This document shows, in pieces, positions 11,936 through 24,000 of a stretch of 64,000 nt of DNA. The position numbers and the translations under genes are program-made. The DNA lies in the NCBI RefSeq assembly GCF_051020985.1, contig NC_135009.1:13958606-14022605 (forward strand), given 5' to 3'. Position 1 is the first letter of the stretch. Each line of letters begins with the position of its first letter. The notes beneath the pieces are model-generated. The model ran no database searches and was not told the DNA's origin. It worked only from the letters and a program-made list of their open reading frames with translations. Source of the stretch: Nomia melanderi (lineage: Eukaryota > Arthropoda > Insecta > Hymenoptera > Halictidae).

Positions 11936-14470
11936 TTGGCTTCAAGAAGGAAATAGTCGTCACTTCAAAGATCCAAACGTGGTTGTCTCTAATAAATAGA
12001 TCATTTTATATTCTTCACATTTCTCTTCAGGCGTGTCATAGACACGTCCTGATCCAACGACGTCGCACAAGGTCTGAAACAGCATTTCTTCCTTCAGAGT
12101 GACTCAAGTAGGAAAACTCTTAATTAGTCATATTCTAATATCTAAAATTACTGTCGAATTCAGGAGATTAATTTTTTCGCGCGGACCTTGCAATCCGCAT
12201 TAATGATCTCACGAGAACAGAGATTCAGACAAATTTTTTTGATTCTTCATAGAAGTATCTACCTTTTCAGTAATTATAAGAAATCAGAGATAAGTCATTT
12301 TGACCTAATTCTAGTGTTAAAAGATGGCGAATAATTTGCGTTTAGATTTCTCTTTTTCAAAATATACGTTCCGTTGGTTAATGAACAATCCAAGCAACAA
12401 AAATATCCAAACATTTGCGCGACCTCGTTTACGTGTAATATCGAGCACAATCATCGAATTCCGGTTTTCGAATATTTCCTATTTCTATTCGTTCGCATGG
12501 GCGCGATCACGTTTAGCGTGGTCGGGTCTGTCCGGTCGTGTTTGTGTCGCGATCGATAAGACATCGGATCGCCTATACGTGACCCTGAACGCCGTTAACC
12601 TCAAAATTATGGGGGCAATTACCCCGCCAGTTTGCCCAGAAAATAATTCCAACTTCTCGACGAATATTCCCATAAGATCCTTGAAATGAATTTTTGTTTG
12701 GAGCCTAGGTTCTCTAAAAAATAGTCAATAGTCAAAAAAAGTCACCCCAAGCGAATATTATTGTTTCTAGTCCGGGTAATCTAAAAAGAAAAATTGTGGG
12801 TATTTTGGAAAGCCTCGAGCACCGTTGAAAGTCACCCCGAGTAAACTTGAAAACTCAATTTCATATGAACCTGCGACGATTTCTGCACAGTCGGTTTTTT
12901 TATTATAAAACAATAAATACAGTGAGTTTATACAGAGAAACGTAACAGTAATAAAGACGCAGAGATAAAAGGATAGAGACAGAGATAAAGATAGAGAAGG
13001 ATCTAGAGGAGAATCGAAGATCAAGGGAAAATATCGGATAGAGAATTACAAGGGTGAACGAAGAAATTGCACGAAAATAGAAGGAATTAGGAAATATTGA
13101 AGGAAAGTAGAGAAAGAGAGGTTGTATAGGAAATAGAAACGTTTTATCGGCTCGGTTCGATTTCGCAATTACAAGGGAACCGAGGCTCGACTATTTGGTA
13201 CAATTGCAGTTAAATACCGTCTTAACACGGACTATGCACGACGCGAAACATAGACCTACTCAAGTGTTCAATTAGGCTATCTATATACAAGTATATCTAT
13301 ACGCGACGGAATATAAATCGAATGTATATATATATTTTGTATATCATAAATTTTCTATATTGCTCTATGTTTTGCGTATTATCATCGATGTTTCCTTCTT
13401 AGCAGTTTTGACTTAACACGTTCCCGGCCGAGAGAGCAGAACGCGACGCGTACCGATCGGGTCCCGCCCTGTCCCTCGGCTCGAGATCTCTGGTTTTAAA
13501 TACACGACGAACAATAAATAGTATTTACGTATATGGCTAACATAATTTATTGTGTAAAATGTATCTTTGGGTTTTATCGGCGCGAACCGATGGAGGAAAG
13601 CAGAATATTGTCTGAATGTTGTGTACGTGCTGTCCATTTTGACGCTCCTCTTCATGGTTCGAACCGTCGACGCAGTCTCGTCTGTCCTCTTCGTCCGTCG
13701 TTTTGTCTCTGCTCGCTCGCTCGCTCGCGAATAATATTAATATGTACACCACGCGGAATAGAGATAGAGATATATACAGATAGAGAGATGAAAGATACAT
13801 ACAGAAGTAGACGCAGTTTATATACACTAGCACGTTTCGAAATTACCGACGGAGAGCGAACCGTTGAAAACGATTATCGGCTACGCAGTTGACGCTTCGT
13901 CGCTGACACATCCGAACCGAACTCGTTCTCGCTCAGCACGCTATTTACATTACGCGGGAACCCGATGAGATCTTTTCCGTGATTCGTTGTTAAATATTCG
14001 ACGAACTGGTGACGTACTTTTCATTATCGACGCGATTCTCGTCGCGTTGGTCAAACGTATCATCGAACGGTACTTACTGTCCAGACATAGAGAATACGGT
14101 TGAAACTAGCCTAACAGACTCGACTCTAAGGGACACGATTCGTTGATACGATTACCATAACGCAGAACCGAGTAACAATGAAGACTACGTCACTAAATAA
14201 ATATGGATAAATAATATATACATATCCTTACGTCTAGAGTAAAAACGAGTCTCCGCGAGATTAAAATCAACTAAAACGACCCAATACGGAGCAGCGTGGG
14301 TCACGGGTATATTTACATATTTCCTTTTACTTAAGACTATCTGCTCTCTTAGATCTCGGGCCAACGATCCAAGGATCAACCGAGTCGCGCGGTTGATCAA
14401 CCTCTGGCGCTGGAGGCGAGCAGTTTAAGGCACGGTCGTGTAATGTCCGGGACAGCGGTCGAGTGCGGCC
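11936..14470. other. Convergent interval and probable pebbled 3' UTR
   Basis: Minus-strand AATAAA signals occur at 13551-13546 and 12904-12899, so the pebbled 3' UTR is probably 0.9-1.6 kb. A purine-rich GATA/GAGA-like stretch runs about 12955-13140. A 121-codon plus-strand frame at 12324-12689 has no recognisable domain and is not called. Confidence 0.45.
13546..13551 (-). terminator. Candidate poly(A) signal for pebbled
   Basis: Reads AATAAA on the minus strand, 920 bp after the stop codon. A second candidate is at 12904-12899. Confidence 0.3.
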
Positions 14471-15040
14471 TTACTCGTGGCTGCGTTTCACTCCGAGAAG
14501 CTTCGCCGCGTCGTCGGCGGACGCCTGGAGCACGCGGTCGATGAAATTCTTGTCCCTTATCCCGAGGAGGTTCGAGATCAGGTCGTTGTCGGCGCTCTCA
14601 CTGGTCTCGGGGTTCACGTTCTGCGGGATGCTGGCGAGCTTTCCGGTCAAGGTCGTCAGCTTCTCGTAGGGGTTGAACCTCATCAGACCGCCGGGACCAG
14701 CGTCTCCTGTTGCGACCGGGGCGACGGTCGGCAGCGAGATCCTGTCCTGCGCCCTCAGGTTCCCAGAGTTCGCCGCCACTAGAACGGGCGGTTGCTGTTG
14801 GCTTCTTGGGGTTATGGTGGGCGGTTGGATAGGCGAGTTTTCCTCGTCGCCGCTGGTACCTACGTACATGGTGGAGTCGACCGACTCGTGCTTCTTCCTG
14901 TGCCGAAGCATGCTGTGCTTCAGCGTGAACCTTCTGCAGCAGATGTCGCAGGAGAACGGCCGCTCGCCGGTGTGCGTTCTCATGTGCCGGCGCAGGTCCT
15001 CTGCAGACCAGAATCTCCTCATGCAGAAAGCACAGACCAC
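14471..15040 (-). CDS. peb: pebbled coding exon 4 (last two zinc fingers)
   Basis: Starts after TTCCCAG with VVCAFCMRRFWSAEDLRRH, continuing the frame of exon 3. It encodes a tightly linked finger pair joined by TGERPF, then a 140-residue tail ending KRSHE and TAA (14473-14471). The finger pair corresponds to the conserved C-terminal fingers of RREB1. Confidence 0.97.
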   Translation of the reverse strand: MVCAFCMRRFWSAEDLRRHMRTHTGERPFSCDICCRRFTLKHSMLRHRKKHESVDSTMYVGTSGDEENSPIQPPTITPRSQQQPPVLVAANSGNLRAQDRISLPTVAPVATGDAGPGGLMRFNPYEKLTTLTGKLASIPQNVNPETSESADNDLISNLLGIRDKNFIDRVLQASADDAAKLLGVKRSHE

Positions 15041-18000
15041 CTGGGAATGCAGGAAGAGTTTTTGAATTTCACGCTCGAGCTTAATCGTGTAGAATATATT
15101 CGATTAACGCGTTCGCTACTGGAGTGACATATTTGTGACGATATATTTTGTATATGCAAATGAAATTAATCAGATATTTAACAGGTTGAATGCCGCACGA
15201 TTTCAGAGGAAAATATTAACATTTGATTGAATTGCAGTGTCATTATCATGCCATTATCATATCACATATACAAATCTTTTCAAATAATCACAGTTTAACT
15301 GAGCAAACTACAGTAATCCGATTCGGTTGATTCACCGGTGACCACATTCAACCTGTTAACCATACTCTATTCACTTTTCAACTATGATCAGTCCTTCAAC
15401 AATTTATTAGGAAAAGCATTTTCATGCTTCCTACTCCAAAACATAAAGATTGACAATAGACAAGTAACACTTAATCCATCTCAAAAGATAAACGCATAGA
15501 TCTCTTCAGTTGAAAATGTTCGTCACAAGTCTGTCACGACATCGTAAGTGAACGTGTTACCAAATATCACGACACCTAAAGACATTCACCTTTCTGTTAC
15601 TGTAGTCAGGGAAGCGTCCTCTCTTCTCTTCGCCGTCGCTGGGATTCTGCGACGGTGGCGGCTGCTGCTGGTCCTCCACAGCATCGATGTCCATATCCAA
15701 CGCGCCCTTGGCCACCAGCATCTCGTAGGACCTCTTGTGGTTCGCCTTGATGTGCTCCAGGCATTCCTGCCGCTCGGAGAATCCGCAGTCGCAGAGATGA
15801 CACTTGAACGGCACGTCGCTGGGCCCCGGCGACGACCTCGGCGACAGCCGTCTAGACCTGGACGTGTCATTGGCGGACGAGGAGGTGTTGGGCGTGGTCT
15901 TGGCCAGCGCGGGCATCGTCGCCTCGATGCCCTCGGAGATGCTCGACGACTGGCTGTCGTAGTCGGTCTGCTCGTTCTGCTTCGAGCACTCCTGAGGGCT
16001 GTTCTGCGGCTCGCTGGACGGAGAGTCTGGCCTCGACTTCGCCTTGCGCGGGTGCTTCGTCGAGCGGTGCTTCTTCAGGTTGCCCAGCGTGGAGAAGGTC
16101 GAGCTGGGGCACTGATTGCACTTGTAGGGCCGCTCGGGTACGTTCCTCATCGAGAACGAGTTGTTGCTGCCGCCCGTCACGGGCTGGCTGTCCGGCGACG
16201 ACGAGTTGCGAACCCTGCGCACCTTGTTCGGGTTCGCCTTGTGCTTCCTCAGCAGGTGGCGGTCGCAGTTCGACTTGGTGGTGAACAGCAGCGAGCAGTG
16301 GACGCACTGGTACGGCTTCTGGCCGGTGTGCGTGAGGATGTGCCTCCTCAGGGAGGACGTCCACGGGAACGGCCTCTCGCAGTACGGGCAGATCACTCGG
16401 TTCGGCGCCATCGAGTACGCGGACTTCTTCTTCTTCTTGCGCTTCTTCTTCGACGGACTGCTGACCGAGTTCACCGAGTTCACGGAGTCCGACTTCTCGT
16501 CGCTGCCCGAGTTGTTGCAGTCGCTGTTGGACGCCACCAAGCCCTCCTCGTCGCTGAGGTACTGCGGCTGGAACTGCTGGTACTGTTGCGACGCGTTGTC
16601 CAGCAGCTTCGAGACGCTGGCCAAGTCGGTCGCGCCGTCCTCCATCTTCTCCGTCTTGTCCTCGGCGGGCTCCGCTTTGGCCAGCGTCTTCGCGTCGTCG
16701 CCGGCCTCGCTGGCCTCCGTCGGCTGCTCCGATTCGGACAGCTTAGCCTCGTCGCTGGCGTTCTCGCTGTTCGCCGACTCGGTGTTCGTGGAGTCGCCCT
16801 TAGCCTCTTCAGCCTCCGGCTTGCCGGCCTCCGCGACCGGGTCCGCAGCCTCCAGCTGACCCCTGAGCAGACTGGTGGTCTTCTCTTTCTGAGGATCCTG
16901 ATCCTTGTCCTGCGGATCCTCGTCGATCACCAGCTCCTCCTCGGAGTCGTTGTCCTCGGCCTTGTTGGCCTTCAGCTGCTGCGCCAGGATCGCGTACTTC
17001 ACCTGGTCCGATATCGGGTGTTTCGCCGTGTACTCGCTCGACTGCTCCGTCTTCGGCAGTATGCTCGGGTACGTCTGCGCCGCTTGGGACGCGGGTTGCG
17101 TCAGGTTCTGCAGCAGCGTCGGGTGACTCGCGGGTGGCCTGCCCCTGGTCGAGTGGCCGCCCCTGGGTCTCTGGCTCCAGTGCTGCGGGTGCTGTTGCTT
17201 GATGTGCCTCTCCATGTTGCTGCGCAGCGTGAACCTGGCGGAGCAGTGCTCGCAGGTGAACGGCCTCTCGGTCCTGTACCGTCTCTGCTTCTGCTTCGGC
17301 ATCAGCACCCCGTTCTTGATCACCATCTTCACCGAGTTCGACGAAGACGTACCCTCGGGCTTGTCCCGGCTCACGACCGGCTTGCTCGCCAGCTTCGACG
17401 AGATCAGCTTCGCGTAGTCGGCCTGCTCGCTCGCCGACTGCGCGCCCATGTCTCTGCCGTGCGGGTACGCGTTGAACCCGCCGGCGCTGATCGGCGGCTC
17501 CACGAGGGTGCCCCCGCTGGTCAGCTGCAGACCCCTGACCAGCTCCTTCTGGAGCCTGTCCTTCATCGAGAAATCTTGTCCAAACATGTGGGGATTGAAC
17601 AAGTATGGCGGCAGTATCCCAGCCCCGACGCCGCCAGGGAACGACCCGAAGTTCCTGTAGATCAAGTGGGCGTTGGCGTACAACGCCTCCAGCGACGTGG
17701 GCTGGGAGCTGCTCTGTCCAGCCTTTAACAGAGCCTCGGTGAGCAACAGCTGGCTGGTGGCGCTGTACAGGTCCTTCTGGCTCTTCCCGTACTGCTCCTG
17801 GCTGGCTAGGTACTCACCGTCCTCCTTCTCCTTGGACTTCTTGCTAAGGTCCAGGACGTCCATCGACAAGTCCAGGGGCCCGTCCTCACCGGCCCCCTCG
17901 GACGCTGAACTCTTCTTCAGGTTCATCGGACTAGCCTGAATTCTTTGGTGCGAGTCTGATTTGGCATCATTGACTAGAGACACGCTACCCTCCGACGACC

Positions 18001-21000
18001 TGGACTCTACGTCCTCCTCTATCTTCGCGTAGTCCAGCCTGGCGTCCGTCGCGGACTTCCCGTCGTCCGCGCTCCGCTGCGCCAGCTCCATCGCCTGGCC
18101 GGGTCTCCCGAACGCGTCGCCCGCCTCGTAGCACATGGACAACGCGCCGTGGAGCTTCGCCTCCTCGATTATTCTGATCTCCCCGCGGCCCTCCATCGGC
18201 GCCGAGGGGTAGTGCACCTGCGCCTGGTGCTGCAACTCGTCGCGGTCGGCCGGGTAGACCAGGGTCTTCCTCGCGTCGTCTTTCGTCACCCGCGACGAAC
18301 TCCTCTCCACGCTCTCGGCCGTCGAGTCCTCGTTCGGGTGGTAGATCAGCACGCTCTTGATGTCCTCCCTGGTCAGCTTGCCGTGCCTGTTCCGAACGTG
18401 CCGCTCGCAGTTCGCCTTCGTGGTGAACGCGTACTTGCACAGCGAGCACTCGTACGGACGGTCCCCGTTGTGCGACCTCAGGTGTCTCACCAGCGTGTTC
18501 TTGTCCGTGCTCGTGTACGGACACATGTTGCAGGGATACGGCATCCCGGGGGCGACGCCCATGTGCGCCCTGTTGTGCCCCTTCAGCGCCCGCAGGTTCG
18601 GGAATATCGCGGTGCACAGCCGACACGGGAACTCGCCCTTCAGCTTCATCTTGCGGAACTCCGCGGCGAACGCGTCTTGGGCTTCCTCCTCGTGATACTC
18701 GGAAGACGCGGTGCCCGACGATCCCGAGGAGCTCGCCCTCTGGCTGAACTTGATGGCGCTCTCGGGCGTGCTCGCGTCCGACCTGGGGAAGTTCTGCAGG
18801 ATCGGGCCGGACGTGACCGAGATGATGCTCTGAATGTCGGCCAGGTCCTTGCCCTCTTTCGCCTCCGTCAGCGCGGACTTGTTCTGCAGGTCGAGGCCAG
18901 CGAAGAAGTCGTCCCTCCTCGACTGGCTGTCGTCGGTCACCCTAGTCTGCGCGATGTTGGTGCCGCAGTCGATCTCGTGCGAGTCCAACGCCGATCTGCA
19001 CGGGAACGCTCGCAGACACTTGGAGCACTGGAACTTGGCTACCTCCCCGGACGCCGGACGGTGGAGGGATTGCTCGCAGACCGCCCTCGCGATCGCCGGG
19101 AACTTGTCCGACGAGAAGTCGACGAACGTCAGATCGTTGAACCCGACCACCGAGTTGCGCAGGTTCCTCGCGGTGTTCCCGGTCGAGTGGTCCGCGAAGT
19201 GGATCATGAACCTGTGCAGGTTCAGCACCCGGTGGTTCTTGAAGGACAGGTTGCAGGACTCGCATTTCGCCGGGAACTCGGGGTGGCAGCGCTCCAGGTG
19301 CGCCTCGAGGAGCGCGCTGGTCGCGAAATCCTGCCTGCCGCATACCTGGCAGTTGTACGCGTTCTGGTTTTCGTCCGGCCTGGCTCTGATCTCAGCGCGC
19401 GAGTTGTTCAAGAGGATCTTGTGCCTCTTGTGGCCGTCGCTGTCGGCCAGGCAGTCCGAGCTCTTGCGCTTCAGGTTGCCGGGCTTCTCTTGGCGGTCGA
19501 TGTAGTCCGGGGAGTTCCCTTTCGCGACCTCGTTGTTGTTGAACTCCTCGATGTGCCGCCTCTTCGGTGGCCTCTCCGAGTCTGTGTTACTGCTCTCGGA
19601 GTCCGTGTAGCTCTGCGGCGAGGTGGACCGGTGCGCGGTCCTCAGGTGCCGGTTCATGTTGCCGTTCGTCGTGAACGCCATGTCGCAGTATTTACATTTA
19701 AACGGCCGCTCGCCAGAGTGTACCAGCACGTGCCTGTCGAGCGAACTTGCCGAGCTCAGCACCTTGTTGCACACGCCGCAGCAGTGGTCCTCTTCGCCGC
19801 TGCAGTCCGTGCTGCGGGGCGAGTTGTGGCCGCGCAGGTGGTTCGTCAGGTCCCTGGAGCTCTGCAGGACCGTAGGACACGCCGGACAGGGATGCGTGTT
19901 CTCTGTTAACTCAACCTGTAACAGATACGGGTAGTCGTTAGAATGATTACGGGACGGTTTATGGTCGAATTATTTAACCCTTTGGTTCGATTGGTCTTTT
20001 GGTAATGATACATTTGTTCGATCAAGGTTCTCGATTCGCTTTATACCGTGTATACGTATCTATGGGGAAAGTTACACTAAAACTACCAGACGGATCAAAA
20101 CGACCCATTCTCGATGCTTTTTTCTTGCAGTTATTAAAAAGATAACAGATGTTTCTCTAAGAAATTGTTGAAGAAATTAATTTACCAATACGGAAATTGA
20201 GTTGTAAATCGATTGATGTCTCGATATATGCATTCTTGGAGTTTCTATAGAAGAAACTCAGAAAGTCGATTTAACTGCTCGGTAGTTTTAGTGTTACGTC
20301 AGAATTCAACCCTTATTTAACCCTTTGAACTCTCTAGGCTCAAATATTGCACCAGTTATAATATTAAATATTTGAATGAATCTTAAAGAAACTGCTCTAA
20401 AATTATTCAATTTTCCACACATCCGAATTTTGTACTAAGGAAAGTAAAGGATCGAAGAAATGTTGCATTTCTCATTTTCGCTAGGAATACTATAAAAATT
20501 AGTTGCAGTTGCTGGTAGATTACAAAACAACCTGGTGTGCTAAGGGTTAACCCTTTACTCGTGAGGCGACTCTGATTTGACGCAGTAAAACTATAAAATT
20601 TGATATTTAATATTATACTTAGTATAATGCAATTTGAGAAATATTGGAATAAAGTAGCTTTGTTCCTCAATGTAAAAATGTCAAAAAATGTGAAACATTT
20701 CTAGTGAGAAACTTCCGAGTGCAAGGGTTAATGCGAGGTATGTTTGTAGCGAATTAGTTGTGATATAGTGTATTATATATTATAATATGTTATTCTAATT
20801 ACATGTATTTGATATACGTATTTAGCGAATGGAAGCTCGGACCACGTTCAAACGAAGATTTCGGATAACGTAATAAAGGGTTTGTATTAGTTTGAATTCG
20901 ATCGATCTGTTTAGAAATGAAAAGTGACGGAGAGTGCTGGAAGAAGGTGTAATGGGAATAGAGGTTACTGGGATTTTTGTAAAGGTTTTTCTTTAAGGAT

Positions 21001-24000
21001 ATCGATCCCACCCAAGTTCAAAGACGAGTTCAATGACTTTGAGGCACGCCACTGCTATCAGCTTATCAGTGTTCAAACTATTGATCCTTGAAGCCTGCTG
21101 TTGCTACACAGCTCTCTTCGGATAAAATTGGACGGGGAGGACGTACCGAATATTGTCAACAAACTATATTGTACACTTTCATTGCACCTATGATTGTAAT
21201 ACAGGGATTAAAGAAATGTCCAGCACACCGTAACTGTGTCCATTGATTTGGAGTTTCATCGAAATTCCGATTCTAAGGTATTCCATTTGAAAGATTAATG
21301 ACGACGATAATGAGATTAAAAAATAACTTACGCTAGATGGCGGCGATGCTACATCAGCTTGAGCCTCGTTGAGTCCGTGGTCGTGTCCGCTCTTAAGTGT
21401 AACTGAAACAGAAAAGAGGCGATTAGAATTGACATTCATGATAGTATCTTCAACGTACGAGAACACTTATCGAGACTCAATCGAAACCCATTTTCAATGA
21501 AACTGAGAAGCTGTAAGCTTATCAACAATATATCTCATTTTAGAATTCCAGAACTCGCGTAACATTAATTTAACCCTTTAATAACCAATATCGGAACTTC
21601 TCGAATGGAAGTTACAAAACTGAAATGTCACTTCATTCTTTTGTTCTCAGAATAATATAATATTTCTCCGTTATCAATTGTTACATAGCGAAATAGAGGA
21701 TAAGATGAACCAGCAATTTTTACATCTCTTGGTAAATCATTACCACGTTAAGCGCCATGTCAGTGATGACCGACGCTTCTAAATTGAAAACACTCGTGAT
21801 ATTCAAGATACTTGAGTTAATAATATTGTAACGTCGAATTAGACGTAGACAAGATTTTCTAAAATGAATTTATCAAGAAATCATACATAAATTAGGGAAA
21901 GCTATTTCCTTTCAATATTCCACGTATTGATGCAGTATATAAAGTTAAATGATAAATACAAAAGTTTATTTGAATAAACTTCCTCGAATGCAAAGAGATA
22001 ATCTATTATATCAGTATTAATTAATAAGGAATGTATCCAAATATTAATGGCCACTGTTGACTGTTGTGACCACCTTAAGGTAAACTCAAACTAAAAAGAA
22101 ACAAAAGTCTGTCAGCCAAAAAGAAAGGTCAAAGTGGTTTATTTGTAGGAATTTATCAATGAACAGATACTTATTAATAATTCACAATTATCTACGGCAA
22201 ATTCAAGGAAAGGAGAAAAATACGAATACATATAGATTTTTTATTTTCTCAAAACTTCATTATCAACTTTCCACGAAACAGTCGACCGACGAACGCAAAC
22301 TGCCAATGGCGTCAGCGTTTCCAGGCCCGTTTTCCAGGCGAGAACCGTTTTCCGTCTTGCGACAATAATGGCGTATTGTTTGTAAATTTGATATTTAAAC
22401 GATCGTGTCACGGAGATCCGCCGTATTCCGGAAGCTGATAGACGACCGCAAAAGAACGCCGCCGGCTCTGGGACAATGACACTTATCAGCGGCCTCGCGC
22501 GACGCACGCCTGACCGCAATCCGCTCCTATTTACACGCGTCTGGAAACGTCCCCAAGGATCCTGGAGACGACACTGGAGCCGGCTGACTTCCGAGACTGA
22601 TACGGGAACGAAAATACACGGCCGGAGCAGGAAAAAAAGGGAGTCCGATTAGCGGCGATAACGCGGCGATCCTCGTCCGCTCGCGAACAACAACGCGATC
22701 GATAAAAGTAAGTAGGCTTCATGGACGATTTATGCGCGCGTAAGATATACACCGAAGATCCGCGAGATAAACGGGTTCAATAATTTGCCTAATTTCCTGC
22801 GGAGTCGCGTTCCGCGGAGCGAAGTGTCTTCTGGGAGAGAGTTATCGATTCAACCCCTTGCCTTGCGATTCATTTCTCAGCTACGATCGATGCGACTTCG
22901 TTATTAATAATTCGTTAAGGAACAGAACAGAGTTAGAGGCGTACTCTATATCAATCTTTGCTTTAGAGTGTAATAATTGATAAAAGAATAACATTAAATT
23001 CGAATTCAAAGCGATCGAGTTCGTGCTTGTTCGATTTCTCTTGAAATCTGCTTCCTGCTGTCGCATTGGTTGATACTTTATATTCATTGAATACTGGAAA
23101 TGATTTCGAATTTAGTTTCACTTGGATACTTCGAATACTCAAATAAACTGAAAATTGTTACAATTTTTATTAGATGCTCTAGTTCTAGTGTCAAAGACAA
23201 ACGACGTGAGTTTTCAATTGAATCACGATGTTATGCATCATTTGACAAGATCAGTATACTTATTATTAGACATTAATTGAGTCTGTTATCGGGAGAATCG
23301 GTTAATTCGAAATTTCGGATTTTTAAAGATTTTATCGTTAATGTGGCTGATTGGTATTAAATGTTTGTTTGGAACAAGCTTCTTTACGTTCGATTTGATT
23401 TGCATTTGTATTTCAGGGGAATTTTATCAATCGATTCGCTGCGCCGTTCTCCGTTTGTTTCACAGATTTCACCGGTGAGTGATTCAACCGTTAAATGCCG
23501 AGTTCAGCGTAAGGCGATCAGCTGAGATCGGCGAGAATCGTTTAGCGGACGAGTTTGTTCCTTGGTGGTGAGTTGCCGGAGTTACGAGGAACAGGTGCGA
23601 ACGAGCGGTCTCGAATGAACCTGTTCCCCCGCGTGGCTTCTGTGACAAACGCACCTACCTGCCGGCAGGTGACTTTATTCATGCGCGTAAATCACGCGGG
23701 CCAAACGGGTTTTCGAGCGGGTCAACTTAGCTTGCGGTTTGCGTTCGCGTTTAGCCCGAGCGATTGCGCGTCAAACGTGGGATATTAATTCGACACGAGC
23801 GATTTATGGCTCTGCGACCTGTTTTCCCTCGCGCGACAGGTTTTTTTCGCGTTTCAATCGGTTACCGAGTCCGTTTACGCTCTGCGGTTAAAGAGATCTT
23901 CGGTCGATTTCGAAATCGGAAATTGTTCGTTCTTAATTGTACGGAAGATTCAGTGAACTGTAATTAGCCCTTAGTTGAACTAATCTTTGATTAAGTAACA

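Larger units (their letters stand above)
19916..21331 (-). other. pebbled intron 2
   Basis: A 1.4-kb intron carrying three MITEs almost back to back (20072-20295, 20317-20550, 20547-20731). The rest is AT-rich without recognisable signals. Confidence 0.8.

Noticed and set aside
12324..12689. 121-codon plus-strand frame beginning AAGATGGCGAATAAT
   Set aside because: Good start context but no recognisable domain, overlapping open frames in other frames, and located between two 3' ends.
15548..17728. 726-codon open frame on the plus strand
   Set aside because: It is antisense to pebbled exon 3. Its composition (runs of R, L, V, A) follows from GC-rich third positions of the zinc-finger gene, and no domain is recognisable.
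18149..19909. 586-codon open frame on the plus strand
   Set aside because: Also antisense to pebbled exon 3, with the same compositional explanation. It ends close to the exon boundary, as expected for a shadow.
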